A stretch of DNA of 64,000 nt from a bacterium. GTDB lineage: Bacteria > Krumholzibacteriota > Krumholzibacteriia > LZORAL124-64-63. The notes below the pieces were generated by a model. It had not been told where the DNA came from. It worked only from the letters and a program-made list of their open reading frames with translations, and did not search any database. The translations under genes and the position numbers were made by a program. The DNA lies in contig JAAEOA010000332.1 in assembly GCA_024223715.1 (NCBI GenBank), forward strand, positions 1-64,000, read 5' to 3'. Positions 45,240 to 56,494 of the stretch are shown piece by piece; the stretch's first letter is position 1, and the number at the start of each line of letters is the position of its first letter.

Positions 45240-47435
45240 TCACCCCTCCGAGGGAGCTACAGCAGCAAAATCGGCATAACGGGCGAAGAGCCCATATATT
45301 TCCCGTAAGAAGCTATGACGAAGAATTCTAAGATCTTTTTCCTCAGCATTCACCCTTACTTCTTCGAAATAACGGTCAATGGCCGGGCCCATTCCCGACA
45401 GGAGTGAAAACACCCCATCATAATTATGGTTGACCTCTGCATCTCTGATGCCTTCAGCAGCTTTCACAGCTTGTTGACGAAGACTTTGTTCAACATCTTC
45501 AGGCATGTCATCAAAATCCTCACCCAGAGCACCACTTCCACCGTTGCACCATCGCTGCAAGCAGGAATCCAGTTCCTCAACAGGCAACACATCACCTTTT
45601 AGAATATTCCTGCACCTTTTAAAACCGGTGGCCAGTAATTGAAAATCTTCCCGATCCCGGAAATTGTTCAGGGACTTGACCCATTCCAATGCATCTGCCG
45701 GATCTCGCCACCGAACAGGAATAACGGCCCTTACCACATCAGGGTCCTGTCCTTGGCCCTCGGTGAAGTATCCAGTCAAACGGGTCACAACAAACTCATT
45801 GATTTGTTTTTGAGTCTCTGCAATATCCGCATCCTGACCATAAGCAGCCACCTGGCTGAGGGCTTTCTGCAACGCCTGCTCCAAATTAATATGAACGGAA
45901 TTGGCCAAAAGAATCCTCAGAACAGCCAGAACATGCCTGCGCAGGGCATAAGGGTCCTTAGCTCCCGTTGGAACAAAACCCGCCAACCAGCAACCAGCAA
46001 CATTGTCCAGGCGATCGGCAACTGATAATAATGAGCTGACTTTGTCATCGGGTAATGCCCCTGTGGCTGACCGAGGCAAGAAGTGTTGTTCAATAGCCCG
46101 GCACACAGCAGTCGATTCACCTGCCAGCTCGGCATAACGGGCCCCAATAAATCCTTCTAGCTTAGTGAATTCCTTGCCGTCCTTGATCATCTCACTGACA
46201 AGATCGCTTTTGCAAATGACAGCAGCCCTCTCGAGAGCTGCTTTTTCTTCAGGACTTCCAGACCAACCATGATCCCACAGCCAGACACTTAAACCAGCCA
46301 GACGCTTTGTTTTGTCCAAAACTGAACCAAAATTCTCCATCCAGGTTACCGAACCGAGCATTTCCGTACGCTCATCTGGTGATTTTTTCTGATCGAAATT
46401 CCAGTAAAACAAGGCGTCATTGAGGCGGGCATGAAGGACTTTTTCGTTTCCAGCAACAACATTAGCCAAATAATTGTTGCCTCCGCACCTCACGGCAGCG
46501 AAGCAGGGTTTTAACCCTGTCGAGTCATTTTTCTCCACTGAAAAGTACTTTTGATGGCTTCTCATGGCAGTTGTCACCACTTCGGCCGGAAGATCAAGAT
46601 ACTCATCCCCAAATGTCCCTAGGAATGGTGTAGGGTATTCGCAGAGGAAAACCACCTCAGTAAGCAGTTCCTGGTCATCGAGTAGTTTAGCTTCTGAGTC
46701 GTGCCCGGAAATGACCTCAAGCAAACCTTTACTGATGATCTCTCGCCGCTCTTTATGGTCTGCAATAACCCCGGCCTCTTTCAATTTTACAAAATATTCA
46801 CCAGGATTTTGCAAAGAGACTTCTTTGTCGGATGACAATGTGCGATGACCGCGCGTTTGACGGCCGGATTTTAAATAATCGACTTTCATATCAACAACCT
46901 CATCACCCAGCAAAGCTACCAGCCATTGCAAAGGACGAGCGTAATCTAGATCATAACTCCCCCACTTCATGGTTTTCCGGAAAGGAATTCCCAGAATAAT
47001 TGAGGGCATTAAATCCTGCAAAACCTCAGCCGCGGACTTACCGGGCTCAACCCTCTTGGCCAAAAGGAACTCGCCTCGTTTGTCCTGCCCTCGGCCACAC
47101 TCTGTAATATCGAGGCCTGCTTTTTTTGAAAACCCAATAGCAGCGGGAGTGGGATTGCCATCGGCATCAAAAGCAACGCTCACCGGTGGACCCTTAATTT
47201 CAACATTTCTATCAGGCTGACGAACAGAAAGGCCTTCAACCAGCAAAGCCATACGGCGAGGAGTAGCTACAATACGCAAAGAGTCCCAACTGAGGTAATT
47301 ACTCTCCAGAGCCTTTACTGTTGTTTTCTCAAAGTGCTCCATGGCCCCGGGAATAAACCGGGCGGGAATTTCTTCACTGCCAATTTCCAGGAGGAATGGT
47401 AATTTTTCACTGTTTTTTAAATTTTCCTGACTCAT
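45240..47435 (-). CDS. glyS: Glycyl-tRNA synthetase beta subunit
   Basis: The beta chain of the bacterial alpha2-beta2 GlyRS; it holds the tRNA-binding, HD-like and anticodon-binding parts. 731 residues, slightly longer than the usual about 690-700. Seen: [13 protein letters not shown] at the N-terminus, [17 protein letters not shown] [20 protein letters not shown]-type [11 protein letters not shown], and a C-terminal DALR region ([20 protein letters not shown]). ATG overlaps the glyQ stop (ATGA). It ends at the terminator 45182-45216 and is the last gene of the long run. Confidence 0.96.
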   Translation of the reverse strand: MSQENLKNSEKLPFLLEIGSEEIPARFIPGAMEHFEKTTVKALESNYLSWDSLRIVATPRRMALLVEGLSVRQPDRNVEIKGPPVSVAFDADGNPTPAAIGFSKKAGLDITECGRGQDKRGEFLLAKRVEPGKSAAEVLQDLMPSIILGIPFRKTMKWGSYDLDYARPLQWLVALLGDEVVDMKVDYLKSGRQTRGHRTLSSDKEVSLQNPGEYFVKLKEAGVIADHKERREIISKGLLEVISGHDSEAKLLDDQELLTEVVFLCEYPTPFLGTFGDEYLDLPAEVVTTAMRSHQKYFSVEKNDSTGLKPCFAAVRCGGNNYLANVVAGNEKVLHARLNDALFYWNFDQKKSPDERTEMLGSVTWMENFGSVLDKTKRLAGLSVWLWDHGWSGSPEEKAALERAAVICKSDLVSEMIKDGKEFTKLEGFIGARYAELAGESTAVCRAIEQHFLPRSATGALPDDKVSSLLSVADRLDNVAGCWLAGFVPTGAKDPYALRRHVLAVLRILLANSVHINLEQALQKALSQVAAYGQDADIAETQKQINEFVVTRLTGYFTEGQGQDPDVVRAVIPVRWRDPADALEWVKSLNNFRDREDFQLLATGFKRCRNILKGDVLPVEELDSCLQRWCNGGSGALGEDFDDMPEDVEQSLRQQAVKAAEGIRDAEVNHNYDGVFSLLSGMGPAIDRYFEEVRVNAEEKDLRILRHSFLREIYGLFARYADFAAVAPSEG

Positions 47436-48316
47436 TCGGCTAGCTTCTCCTTGAGCAGAGGGAATCCCAGATCTTCCCGGCTTTTGACATAAGATCGAGC
47501 CGCCAGGCGAGATAAGTTTCTCACCCTGGCAATATATCCAGTTCGTTCGGTTACCGAAATGGCTCCACGAGCTTCCAACAGATTAAATAAATGGCTGCAT
47601 TTGATTACAGCATCGTACCCAGGGTAGACCAAACCCATTTCCAAAAGGGTGCTGGCTTCTTTTTCCTTGTCCTCAAAATGACGGCGGTACATTTCCACAT
47701 CTGCATGGTCAAAGTTAAATCCGGAATACTCAATCTCATATTGACCCATAACCTCAGCCCAGGTCAGGCCTCCACCCCAAACAATATCCTTAACATGATC
47801 CACTTCCTGAATGAACATACAAAGCCTCAGCAAACCGTAAGTTAATTCAACAGATACAGGCTTGCAACGAACCCCTCCAACTTGTTGGAAATATGTAAAT
47901 TGAGATACTTCCATACCATCCAGCCAAACTTCCCAGCCCAATCCAGCGGCCCCCAGAGTCGGGCTTTCCCAATCATCCTCTACAAATCGAATGTCGTGCT
48001 CTTCAGCTTTAATGCCAATACTGGCCAGACTTTGTAAATACAATTCCTGACTGTTTGTAGGATTGGGTTTGAGAATAACCTGATATTGAAAGAACTGATG
48101 AACCCGATTGGGATTTTCCAAATACCGACCATCCTTGGGTCTTTTGCTGGGCTCCACATATGCCACTTTCCAAGGTTCAGGGCCGAGAGAACGCAAAAAA
48201 GTATTGGGATTGAAAGTACCAGCCCCCACTTCACTGTTATACGGTTGAGTAATTACACAACCATAATCACTCCAGAACTTCTGAAGGTTAGCAATCATTT
48301 GCTGGTATTCCATCAT
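47432..48316 (-). CDS. glyQ: Glycyl-tRNA synthetase alpha subunit
   Basis: The catalytic chain of the alpha2-beta2 GlyRS. 294 residues, normal. Seen: [79 protein letters not shown], and TYGLLRL. Two ATGs in tandem open the frame (48316 and 48313) with GGAG about ten bases upstream, inside the recO end; recO stops one base before. It is coupled to glyS by an ATGA overlap. Confidence 0.98.
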   Translation of the reverse strand: MMEYQQMIANLQKFWSDYGCVITQPYNSEVGAGTFNPNTFLRSLGPEPWKVAYVEPSKRPKDGRYLENPNRVHQFFQYQVILKPNPTNSQELYLQSLASIGIKAEEHDIRFVEDDWESPTLGAAGLGWEVWLDGMEVSQFTYFQQVGGVRCKPVSVELTYGLLRLCMFIQEVDHVKDIVWGGGLTWAEVMGQYEIEYSGFNFDHADVEMYRRHFEDKEKEASTLLEMGLVYPGYDAVIKCSHLFNLLEARGAISVTERTGYIARVRNLSRLAARSYVKSREDLGFPLLKEKLAE

Positions 48317-48317
48317 A

Positions 48318-49181
48318 TCAAGATTTCTCCTTGGACTTAATTGTCACAGTCGCACTTGGTGCAGGTCTGAGCAGTTCCAAAGCCGATGGCAGACGATACC
48401 CAGGCAAATGAAACCCCAAAAAACGATGCAAATGGCCTCCGATTTCCCGCCGCAGGGCTCGGGGCATTTCTTCAAAACCATCTTCCACAAAAGAACCGGT
48501 CTCATAATTTCTGAATTCCTGAAGGGCTCCAGCACTCAGAGGACGACCTCCCCCAATTTTCACACCGCATTCTGAACAAATCAAACCGCCCTCAGTAACA
48601 TCAAACCACAGGGCCCCTGAGGGCCGTTGATTCGATTCAGCAGTGGTCTCATCCAAAAAAGCCACCTTCCCGCAGGAAGAACAGCAATTCACTTCCGGAT
48701 CCAAACCATGACGGTGCAGAAACTGCCATTCAAAAGCAAAAAACAACCGACCGGCACAAGCTTCGGGGAAAGACGATAACATCCGGATGAAAGCATCGCA
48801 AACCTCAAACAACTCTTCGCTGGCAGGTTCATTGTCCGTAGACTCAGCTGGTCGGCATCGATCAACTAATTCCAGGACAGCCAAAAGATAGGCAGACTGC
48901 TCCAGGCTGAGACCTGTCGTCATTGGATCCCACTGCACCGACCCCGAACGAAGATACTGCAATTCCCGGGTTGCATTGAGGGAAAATTCAACATTTAAAA
49001 TCCGCCCCGGTTCCACCAGGGGCCTTAGTGTCGAGCGAGGGCGCCGGGCAGCCTTGGCCAGCAACCGTACAAAACCCTGATCCTTCGTCAAAACCGAAGT
49101 AATAACACTGGTTTCTCCACAAGGCCAGGATCGTAAAACAACCGCATCACAACTAACAGACGGTTGGTTAAGAATCCCCAT
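48318..49181 (-). CDS. recO: DNA repair protein RecO
   Basis: RecO loads RecA with RecR at gaps in DNA. 287 residues, at the long end for RecO. Seen: an OB-fold N-terminus ([32 protein letters not shown]), a central helical part, and a zinc site (CSSCGK about 170 and CSECG about 200, with four cysteines) as in the zinc-containing RecO proteins. The ribosome site is weak; it starts six bases after the mgtE stop and ends one base before glyQ. recO-glyQS linkage is common in bacteria. Confidence 0.93.
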   Translation of the reverse strand: MGILNQPSVSCDAVVLRSWPCGETSVITSVLTKDQGFVRLLAKAARRPRSTLRPLVEPGRILNVEFSLNATRELQYLRSGSVQWDPMTTGLSLEQSAYLLAVLELVDRCRPAESTDNEPASEELFEVCDAFIRMLSSFPEACAGRLFFAFEWQFLHRHGLDPEVNCCSSCGKVAFLDETTAESNQRPSGALWFDVTEGGLICSECGVKIGGGRPLSAGALQEFRNYETGSFVEDGFEEMPRALRREIGGHLHRFLGFHLPGYRLPSALELLRPAPSATVTIKSKEKS

Positions 49182-49187
49182 GGTTAT

Positions 49188-50636
49188 TTACGTCCCCAAC
49201 CCAAGCAACAGCACTGCCAACCCAAAATAAATGAGCAATCCGACAATATCATTGGCCGTGGTAATAAAAGGACCTGTGGCAACTGCCGGATCAACCCCGA
49301 GGCGATGCATTAGAAGTGGAATTCCCGAACCTGCCATGGCAGCAAAAACAATAACGGCAAGCATTGAAAGACTTAAAACCAGGGAGACCTGCTGGTCACC
49401 ATTCAAGGCAAAAGATACCACATAACTGAGTAGGGCGATGGAAATACCAGTGAGTAAGGCCGTACCTAATTCACGCAGCAAGTGTCGTCCAAGGTGGAAA
49501 AAGTCCAACTCACCAGTCGCCAGGCCACGAACAACAACACTGGAAGTCTGGATGCCAATGTTTCCGGCCATCGCCATAATCATTGGGATATAAAAAGCCA
49601 GAGCCACCCGGGATTCCAAACTGGCTTCAAAATGATCAAGAACGGCTACAGCTCCGACTTGACCCATCAAAGCCCCAGCCAACCAAGGCAATCTAGACCG
49701 GGCAACACGAAAAGAAGACTGCTCGCCAAATTCATGAACACTCACCCCGGCCAGACGGGAAATATCTTCAGTCGCCTCATCTTCCATAACATCCAGTACA
49801 TCATCAGCGGTAATTCTTCCCACCATTTTTAAACGATGGTCCACCACAGCAAGATTAATGAGATCGTGCATCCGGAAAAAGGCGGCAACTTCTTCCTGGT
49901 CAAGATCCACATTCACATACAATGGATCAGGGTCCATAACGTCCTGAACCAGCGTCGACGGTGAGGCCAGCAAAAGATGAATAAGAGAAAGCACACCGGT
50001 TAATGTACCTTTACCATCAACAACAAAAACATAGGTTGTTTCTTCGAGATGATCTTCGTCCATTTGACGAAGCTGATCAACGGCCTCCCCACAGGAAATG
50101 CCACCCTCAACCGCAAGGTACTCTTTGTCCATGAGACCACCCGCGGTCTCACTTTCATATTGCAGCAGTTCAGTGACTTCTTCCCGTTCCTCATCGTCCA
50201 TGGCCTTCAGAATTTCCTGGGCCTGGTCCTCTTCCAGCCCGCCGAGAACATCGGTGGCTTCATCTGAAGGCATTTCCTCAATAATGTCGGCAATTGCATC
50301 AACATCCAACAAATCGAATAACGATCCCAAACTGCGGTTATCAATTTCACTGAGAACTTCTGCTAGCGGATCAGCAGGCAGGTTACTCAATACCCGAGCA
50401 GTGTCAGCCACACTCAGCGGGCGCAGAACTTCAGACAAATCGCCCGGTGCCAATTGAAGAGCCAATTTTGTGATTTCTTCATCTGCACCTTGGTCAAGAA
50501 GCTGGGTGAATTTTCTTTCCAGAGCATGATGCTCGGCTTCAAGATTTGAAGGATTCAACTTTTTTTCATGATGTATGGGTTCAGCTTCAAAAGCCTTCGA
50601 GTCGCCACGATTGTTATTTTTATTTTCATTCACCAT
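49188..50636 (-). CDS. mgtE: Magnesium channel MgtE
   Basis: MgtE is a Mg2+ channel gated by cytosolic Mg2+. 482 residues. Seen: N-domain with HEAT-like repeats (about 40-140: EVLSEIDNRSLGSLFDLLD), two CBS units (about 145-265), a plug helix, then five membrane helices from about 295 with PMIMAMAGNIGIQTSSVVVRGL in the pore region. ATG at 50636 lies inside the DUF502 gene end; an in-frame codon 18 bases upstream (50654) would overlap more. DUF502-mgtE are coupled. Confidence 0.95.
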   Translation of the reverse strand: MVNENKNNNRGDSKAFEAEPIHHEKKLNPSNLEAEHHALERKFTQLLDQGADEEITKLALQLAPGDLSEVLRPLSVADTARVLSNLPADPLAEVLSEIDNRSLGSLFDLLDVDAIADIIEEMPSDEATDVLGGLEEDQAQEILKAMDDEEREEVTELLQYESETAGGLMDKEYLAVEGGISCGEAVDQLRQMDEDHLEETTYVFVVDGKGTLTGVLSLIHLLLASPSTLVQDVMDPDPLYVNVDLDQEEVAAFFRMHDLINLAVVDHRLKMVGRITADDVLDVMEDEATEDISRLAGVSVHEFGEQSSFRVARSRLPWLAGALMGQVGAVAVLDHFEASLESRVALAFYIPMIMAMAGNIGIQTSSVVVRGLATGELDFFHLGRHLLRELGTALLTGISIALLSYVVSFALNGDQQVSLVLSLSMLAVIVFAAMAGSGIPLLMHRLGVDPAVATGPFITTANDIVGLLIYFGLAVLLLGLGT

Positions 50637-51297
50637 TATGGGAATCCTCTCCACCGGAAACGTTGATCGGCATCATATCATTTCCTGACAACTGACCCAA
50701 AATACTCGCCTGGTCAACAGTCATTATAGCCCCACCAGAGACAATCAACTTAATGGCATCTTCAACAAGAATATCAGTTTCTTTAACATCAGAACGGGGA
50801 ACAAACAAAAGATACCCACTTGTAGGGTTTGGCGTGGTTGGCAAAAACACACTGACCAAATTTTCATTGGATTCATCTCGAGTAACAAACCCCAGGCAGA
50901 ACAACCCAATTCTTGGGTATTCAAAAAGAACCACTTTTTGGAAAGCGGTTCTGCGATCCTGAAGAAAGACCTCAGACAATTGTTTTGTCGCTGAAAAAAG
51001 ACTTTTGACCACAGGGATGCGTGCAAAAAATCGGTCAACCAATCGGAAAAATGCCATTCCAATAAGATTCCGTGTAAACAATCCCACCACAGTGATCGCA
51101 ACAAGAAAAACAAACAACCCCAATAACGTCAGAACGAATTCTGGATAGGTTTCCCCAAGCCCGGGAATTTTCCCAACAAAAGGCCGGACCCCAACACTTA
51201 GCACTTGGTAAATACGCCAGAGAATCCAACAGGTAATGGCCAAGGGAGTGATGGCTAATAAACCAGTCAGGAAATGGCGCCGTAGAAAATTCAGCAT
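50626..51297 (-). CDS. DUF502 family membrane protein
   Basis: A 223-residue inner-membrane protein of the uncharacterised DUF502 family. Seen: an N-terminal helix (LLAITPLAITCWILWRIYQ), a second (FVLTLLGLFVFLVAITVVGLF), then the family signatures RIPVVKSLFSATKQL and FVTRD, with SGYLLFVPRSD and a glycine-rich end SGGAI. ATG follows GGAGACCGTT. It lies 22 bases after the CorC-like gene and overlaps mgtE by 11 bases, so a role with ion transport is only suggested by context. Confidence 0.9.
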   Translation of the reverse strand: MLNFLRRHFLTGLLAITPLAITCWILWRIYQVLSVGVRPFVGKIPGLGETYPEFVLTLLGLFVFLVAITVVGLFTRNLIGMAFFRLVDRFFARIPVVKSLFSATKQLSEVFLQDRRTAFQKVVLFEYPRIGLFCLGFVTRDESNENLVSVFLPTTPNPTSGYLLFVPRSDVKETDILVEDAIKLIVSGGAIMTVDQASILGQLSGNDMMPINVSGGEDSHNGE

Positions 51298-51319
51298 AAC
51301 GGTCTCCGGAAAAGAAAAA

Positions 51320-52624
51320 TCATGCTTCCTCTTTTTTCTTAAAACCCGTCAGAGTATGATCCGAAACAAACAAAACTCTGGTGATTCGTTGTCCCGACAC
51401 ACCTTCAACAGTTACAGAGTACCCCGAAACCACAACCTGGTCCCCATCTGCGGGAACCTTACCAGCCGCTTCATAAACCAAACCGGCAAGGGTTTCACTG
51501 GTGTCGGCTCCTTCGGCGTCCTGTAAATCGACACCAACTATTTCTTCAAAATCATCTAACGACAATTTGGGATCCAGTCTCACACGTCGGTCATCGAGCC
51601 ACTGAACCAACTCCTCATCAGCATCAAACTCATCCTCAATTTCACCAACAATTTCCTCAATTACATCTTCAAGAGTGACCAGCCCCGCCGTGCCGCCATA
51701 TTCATCAATAACCACGGCCATGTGAATGCGTTGATTGCGAAATTCGTCAAGAACTTCATCAATTTTTTTGCTTTCAGGAATGAAGTAGGCGTCCCTGACT
51801 AAATCTGAAAGTTTCATGTTTTGCGAATCAAAACCTCCATTCTTTACAAGCTTTAATAAATCCTTGCTGTAAAGAATTCCAATTACCTGATCAATGTTGC
51901 CCTTGAAAACAGGAATTCTGGAATGGCCGTTTTCATTAACCTGATCGACAATATCACTGACCTGAGCATCGGCATCCAGAGCCGCCATATCTATGCGCGG
52001 AACCATAATTTCCCGAACTGCTGTATCGTGAAATTCAAAAATACTTTGAATCATCTCCCTCTCGTCACCATCGAGTGCCGACTCTTCGGTTTCCGAATTA
52101 ATAAGTTCACGAATTTCGCCTTCGGAAAGATGCTGTTGCATATCTCCCACCCAAATCGTATCTCCCATTTTGTCCATGGCGGCAAGAAGCAAAGAAGCCC
52201 ATGGATCCAATAACCAGAACACCGGATAAAGTACTGTTCCGGCAACCTTGGAAAATGACACTGCCAGGGTGGTGGCTAACATTCGGGACAAGGCTCCGCC
52301 CAACGACCAAGCCGTCAAAATTCCCAATACAAAAAACAGATAAAACAACCAGGAGCTGGCTTCAGGGAGAGCCACTTTTAAAAAGCTTCCCCAAGAGAAA
52401 CCACCCAGGAGAGAAAGTGTTAAAAAAAATGTTCCCGTAGTGATTTGAAAACGTCGTGGATTTGCCAAAAAACCATTTAAAACCCGTCCAACGCTATCCT
52501 CTTCCAACAACCCATTTCGATGCAAACCCGAGACCCGATAGAAAGCTGAAATAAGGCCCACAACAATCATTGCCAAAAACCAGAACACCACTGCAGGTAT
52601 TAAATACATTAAAAAATCAGTCAT
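51320..52624 (-). CDS. CNNM/CorC-type transporter protein (DUF21, CBS pair, CorC_HlyC)
   Basis: A 434-residue membrane protein of the hemolysin-C/CorC type, linked by family knowledge to Mg2+/Co2+ efflux. Seen: a CNNM/DUF21 region with about four helices (1-150), linker GEIRELINSETEESALDGDEREMIQ, two CBS domains (about 200-325: VPRIDM, YSKDLLKL, IHMAVVIDEYGGTAGLVTLEDVIEEIVGEI), and a C-terminal CorC_HlyC domain (about 345-425: GYSVTVEGVSGQRI). The ATG shares a base with the ybeY stop (TAATG). With DUF502 and mgtE downstream it makes a Mg2+-related group. Confidence 0.93.
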   Translation of the reverse strand: MTDFLMYLIPAVVFWFLAMIVVGLISAFYRVSGLHRNGLLEEDSVGRVLNGFLANPRRFQITTGTFFLTLSLLGGFSWGSFLKVALPEASSWLFYLFFVLGILTAWSLGGALSRMLATTLAVSFSKVAGTVLYPVFWLLDPWASLLLAAMDKMGDTIWVGDMQQHLSEGEIRELINSETEESALDGDEREMIQSIFEFHDTAVREIMVPRIDMAALDADAQVSDIVDQVNENGHSRIPVFKGNIDQVIGILYSKDLLKLVKNGGFDSQNMKLSDLVRDAYFIPESKKIDEVLDEFRNQRIHMAVVIDEYGGTAGLVTLEDVIEEIVGEIEDEFDADEELVQWLDDRRVRLDPKLSLDDFEEIVGVDLQDAEGADTSETLAGLVYEAAGKVPADGDQVVVSGYSVTVEGVSGQRITRVLFVSDHTLTGFKKKEEA

Positions 52625-53169
52625 TAAATTCCGCCTTCATTCAACGGATGCTTGAGGTGACACGAACCAAGAATTTCTGTTTCTTCTTTTCGCATGGCCA
52701 GAGTTTGCTCAACTGTTTCATGGTCCCAGCCCAGGAGGTGCAAACAACCATGAACAACCAGCATTGGGAGTTCTGTTTCAGGCTTCCAACTTCGTTCGGC
52801 ACACCTTTGAAAAATAAAGTTTGGAGCTAAAATTATTTCACCAATTTCAGAGTCATTCAACGCATCAGCAGATCCTGCAATTCCGTCCATCCACAAATCA
52901 ACATAGGCATGATTTATTCCTTGAGGAAGATGAGAACCCTCCCCACTTTCCGACAGTAGATAAGAAAAAGAAAGAACGTCGGTAACAGTTTGCTTGCCTC
53001 TGAATTCTTCATTCAGACTCTTCATGTTGTCATCGTCAACCAGAACCAAATTAAAATTCCATTCCCCATTTCCCATGCCGGAGACAAGTTTTTGGTAGAG
53101 ACCCATCTGATCCGTTACAAGATCATCGGCAGGTGTTTGAGTACGGCGGTCTATTAGCCGGGGAATCAT
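52624..53169 (-). CDS. ybeY: Endoribonuclease YbeY
   Basis: YbeY is a single-strand endoribonuclease for 16S rRNA 3' maturation and ribosome quality control. 181 residues. Seen: zinc motif HGCLHLLGWDH (family HGxLHLxGYDH with Trp in place of Tyr), and FRGKQTVTDVLSF upstream of it. The ATG overlaps the pgpH stop (ATGA) and its own stop overlaps the CorC-like start (TAATG). The order phoH, pgpH, ybeY, corC is a very common bacterial cluster. Confidence 0.96.
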   Translation of the reverse strand: MIPRLIDRRTQTPADDLVTDQMGLYQKLVSGMGNGEWNFNLVLVDDDNMKSLNEEFRGKQTVTDVLSFSYLLSESGEGSHLPQGINHAYVDLWMDGIAGSADALNDSEIGEIILAPNFIFQRCAERSWKPETELPMLVVHGCLHLLGWDHETVEQTLAMRKEETEILGSCHLKHPLNEGGI

Positions 53170-55445
53170 TGGCGTGACTTCCTTTTTCCCTTTTTCTCAG
53201 GGACTGATTCCGAGTCTTTTCCTCTTTGTCCCGGATAAACAATTCGTGAGTGATGGATGCCAGTTAACAACGGAATAAATGACTCTCTGATCCTAGCCAG
53301 ATCACTCAGAGTCAGGCCCGACTCATCCATCTCTCCGCTAAGAGCTCTTTTATCTATTACCTGTTTCGTAATTTCCCTGATTCGACTGGCCGTTGGTTTA
53401 GCCAAAGAACGAGTGGCTGCTTCGGCGGCATCAGCCAACATCAAGATGGCAGTTTCCCGAGACCGGGGCTTGGGACCCGGATAACGGAAATCATCAACTT
53501 TAACCGAAGCATTCGAATCGCTACTTAAAGCTTTGTGATAAAAATATTCCATAACCATGGTGCCATGATGTTCCGGAATAAAATCAATCACAGCTTGTGG
53601 TAACCGCCATTTTCTCCCCAGTTCGATTCCATCTTTAACGTGGGCCCCAATAATCAGGGCGCTCATGCTCGGACTAAGCTCATCATGTTTGTTTCGATTG
53701 ACATTTTGATTTTCAACATAGTATTCCGGTTTTTCCATCTTACCAATATCGTGAAAAAGTGCTCCCACACGAGTCAGCAATGAGTTTGCGTCAATGGCAC
53801 GGGCTGCATGCTCACTCAGTTGCCCCACAACCTGACTGTGGTGATATGTACCCTGAGCCTCCAAGGCCATGCGTTGCAACAAGGGATGATTCAAATCTGA
53901 CAATTCCAACAAAGTCAAATCACTGCAAACTCCAACCAGGGGTTCAATGACCGGCAGCATAAACAACCCGAAAGCAACCAGCAGTACCGGTGCAAAAACA
54001 CCCACCAGATAATCACCCGTATTCGGTGCAGATCCGGTTTGTTCCAAAAGGAAAATTAAAGATATCGATAAAAATGTAAGGACCAGAATGGTTTGATAAA
54101 ATTGCGCCCGCCGACGAATTCGCCGAACAGAACCCACCGTCACCATTCCCAGGAAATACCAGGCCAGCACCTGCCCTGCCGAGTATCCAGGCAGAACAGC
54201 AACAAGAGTTACCCCCAGCAGAGTAACATTATAGCCAACTTTATCCCGAAACAGAACCGTCCCCAACAGAGAAAGCAAAATTACCGGAACACCAAAAACA
54301 CCCAACTCCAAAGTCCCGAGAGAGAAGCTGGATCCAACAAGAAAAACGGCTAAAATAATGGACAGAGCCACAATAATTCGAACGTTGTAAAGCGAACCGG
54401 GAAAATGGACATGCCCGAACCACCCAAAGAGCCCTAAAGTGAAAGCCAACAAAACAGTCCGGCTAAAGAAACGAGTCAGTTGTCCCGATTGGGAGTCCCC
54501 TGCTCCGGCTGCAATCATTAGTTGTTCCAATTCATTCAGAAACAACTCCTGTTGCGGTGTCACACGGACACCTTGGTCAATAATTCGCTCCCCTTTTATG
54601 AACTCCCGATCGGCCACCACCGTATTACGTGCCAATTCCTGTCGAAGTCTTGTTTCCTGAGCGGAATAGACAAGATTTGGACGAACAAAATGGCGCATTT
54701 GAGAGGCAGTCCCAACCGCCATTACCGGTTCAAATCCTTCGGCAATTAATTCAGAAGTCAAACGATCCTGAAGTTCTGCCTGACTGACAACACTGGATCG
54801 GTTCCTAAAACTTTCACTGCCCTGGGTTGCCACCACAACCCTGTCATAACGACCAGGAGGCAAGACATCGACAACACCACCAGCCAATACTTTTTTCCAG
54901 GCCTTCTCCATTCTAATTACAACAGAATCCCCCGGATCAGAAGAAAGCAATCGGTTCAGGGCTACTTGGCCAATGCCGGGGAACTGCAGGGAGAAAAATC
55001 CAACTTTTTCATCCATTGTTGAAATTGAGTCCTGCAAAGCAGCTTCAACAGAATTCAACCAGAGTTCCATTCTCGTACCGGAGGCCTCGACAACGCGGTG
55101 GGCATCAGCCTTTAGAACTGGCGGCTCAACAACCACTTTTTGCAACCGGAGCATTTCAACATCCTGCTCGGCCAAAGGGGCTTCGAATGTGAAAGGAGCC
55201 CGAATTTGGTGAGGAGCAATTTCGCCTACCCCGGGAAAATCCATGTTCAGTTTTTTAACAGGAGGAAAAAGAAAAATATGCAAAACAAGAATGGCAATTC
55301 CACACAACAAGGGAACAGTCAAATTCTGTTTTGCCTTTAAAGGCCGAACTGTGGCCAGACCACTTCTGCGTCCAGCATTTCCTGACTCCCGCATACGAGG
55401 GCTCCGAGTCAAAAAACTGCGAACACGCAACCATAACATGGACAT
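53166..55445 (-). CDS. pgpH: 7TM-HD membrane protein (PgpH-type cyclic dinucleotide phosphodiesterase)
   Basis: A 759-residue membrane protein; in Listeria PgpH hydrolyses c-di-AMP. Seen: an N-terminal helix (about 45-65), a long extracytoplasmic region (70-300) with many charged helices and the repeating pattern of 7TM-7TMR_HD extracellular domains, seven membrane segments (about 320-520), and an HD domain: RVGALFHDIGKM, HHGTMVMEYFYHKA, FRYPGPKPRSRETAILMLADAAEAATRS. The cytosolic HD is intact. ATG at 55445 follows AAAGGA; a TTG at 55484 is possible. It is between phoH and ybeY. No diadenylate cyclase was found in the window. Confidence 0.92.
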   Translation of the reverse strand: MSMLWLRVRSFLTRSPRMRESGNAGRRSGLATVRPLKAKQNLTVPLLCGIAILVLHIFLFPPVKKLNMDFPGVGEIAPHQIRAPFTFEAPLAEQDVEMLRLQKVVVEPPVLKADAHRVVEASGTRMELWLNSVEAALQDSISTMDEKVGFFSLQFPGIGQVALNRLLSSDPGDSVVIRMEKAWKKVLAGGVVDVLPPGRYDRVVVATQGSESFRNRSSVVSQAELQDRLTSELIAEGFEPVMAVGTASQMRHFVRPNLVYSAQETRLRQELARNTVVADREFIKGERIIDQGVRVTPQQELFLNELEQLMIAAGAGDSQSGQLTRFFSRTVLLAFTLGLFGWFGHVHFPGSLYNVRIIVALSIILAVFLVGSSFSLGTLELGVFGVPVILLSLLGTVLFRDKVGYNVTLLGVTLVAVLPGYSAGQVLAWYFLGMVTVGSVRRIRRRAQFYQTILVLTFLSISLIFLLEQTGSAPNTGDYLVGVFAPVLLVAFGLFMLPVIEPLVGVCSDLTLLELSDLNHPLLQRMALEAQGTYHHSQVVGQLSEHAARAIDANSLLTRVGALFHDIGKMEKPEYYVENQNVNRNKHDELSPSMSALIIGAHVKDGIELGRKWRLPQAVIDFIPEHHGTMVMEYFYHKALSSDSNASVKVDDFRYPGPKPRSRETAILMLADAAEAATRSLAKPTASRIREITKQVIDKRALSGEMDESGLTLSDLARIRESFIPLLTGIHHSRIVYPGQRGKDSESVPEKKGKRKSRQ

Positions 55446-55489
55446 GGTCAAAATCCTTTCCACAGACAAACCAGTGAGCAACAAACAGG

Positions 55490-56494
55490 TCAGAGATTTT
55501 CTGATTCAACCCCAGCGGCTTCAAAAGCGTCAACAATTCGCCTCACCAAAGGATGACGCACGATATCCGCACCATCGAGATCCACAAAAGAAACACCTTC
55601 GGTTTCCCCCAGGATCTCCTGGACATGAACCAAACCGGACTTATCCCTGGTATGCAGATCAATTTGAGTAATGTCTCCGGTGATCACAGCTTTGGACTGA
55701 AATCCCAAGCGTGTTAAAAACATTTTCATTTGCCCCACGGTGGTATTTTGGGCTTCATCCAGGATAACAAATGCATTGTTCAGGGTTCTCCCTCGCATAT
55801 AAGCCAAGGGTGAAGCTTCAATGACACCGCTGGCCAGATAGCGTGATATCTTAGCCGCTCCTGTAATGTCAGACAAAGCATCGAAAAGAGGCCGTAAGTA
55901 GGGATTGATCTTGTCCTGCAAATCACCAGGTAAAAAGCCCAATTGTTCCCCGGCTTCCACCGCGGGCCTTACCAAAATAATACGGTCAACCAGCTGACGT
56001 TTCAGGTAATCCATTGCCATAACAACAGCCAGGTATGTTTTGCCTGTTCCCGCAGGACCAATAGCAAAGACCACATCATCCTGACGCACTGCATCAACAT
56101 ATTTTTGCTGTCCGGCAGTCTTTGCTCGCACTGCCAAACGACTACTGCTGGCAAAAAGAATAGGGTCTTCCCGGCTATCATCAGCAGGAGTTAAGCCCTC
56201 TTCGCTGCTAATCCGGTCCCAAAGGTAAGACACAGTCACTTCATCAATTAATTGACCATGCCGTACCCTTTCCACCATCTCGACTAAAACCTTTTGCACA
56301 TCGGCTGCACCGTGGTCGTCACCGGTAATTACCAATGCGTCATCCCGAACAACCAGAGTCCCGGAAAATTGTTTTTCCAGGAACCTCAGGTTGATGTCAC
56401 GAGGACCGGTAAGACTGAGCAGATCAATCCCTTTTGCCTCCACCCTTACTTGTTTCTCGCGAACGGGGCCCTTGTTTTTACTCGACGATTTCAT
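55490..56494 (-). CDS. phoH: PhoH-like ATPase
   Basis: PhoH-like proteins are cytosolic ATPases often tied to RNA metabolism and to ybeY. 334 residues. Seen: an N-terminal KH-like RNA-binding region (about 30-95), then Walker A GPAGTGKT (about 149-156), [20 protein letters not shown], Walker [12 protein letters not shown], and [14 protein letters not shown] overlaps the aspS stop (ATGA). The N-terminus is lengthened by about 15 basic residues. It leads into pgpH and ybeY. Confidence 0.94.
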   Translation of the reverse strand: MKSSSKNKGPVREKQVRVEAKGIDLLSLTGPRDINLRFLEKQFSGTLVVRDDALVITGDDHGAADVQKVLVEMVERVRHGQLIDEVTVSYLWDRISSEEGLTPADDSREDPILFASSSRLAVRAKTAGQQKYVDAVRQDDVVFAIGPAGTGKTYLAVVMAMDYLKRQLVDRIILVRPAVEAGEQLGFLPGDLQDKINPYLRPLFDALSDITGAAKISRYLASGVIEASPLAYMRGRTLNNAFVILDEAQNTTVGQMKMFLTRLGFQSKAVITGDITQIDLHTRDKSGLVHVQEILGETEGVSFVDLDGADIVRHPLVRRIVDAFEAAGVESENL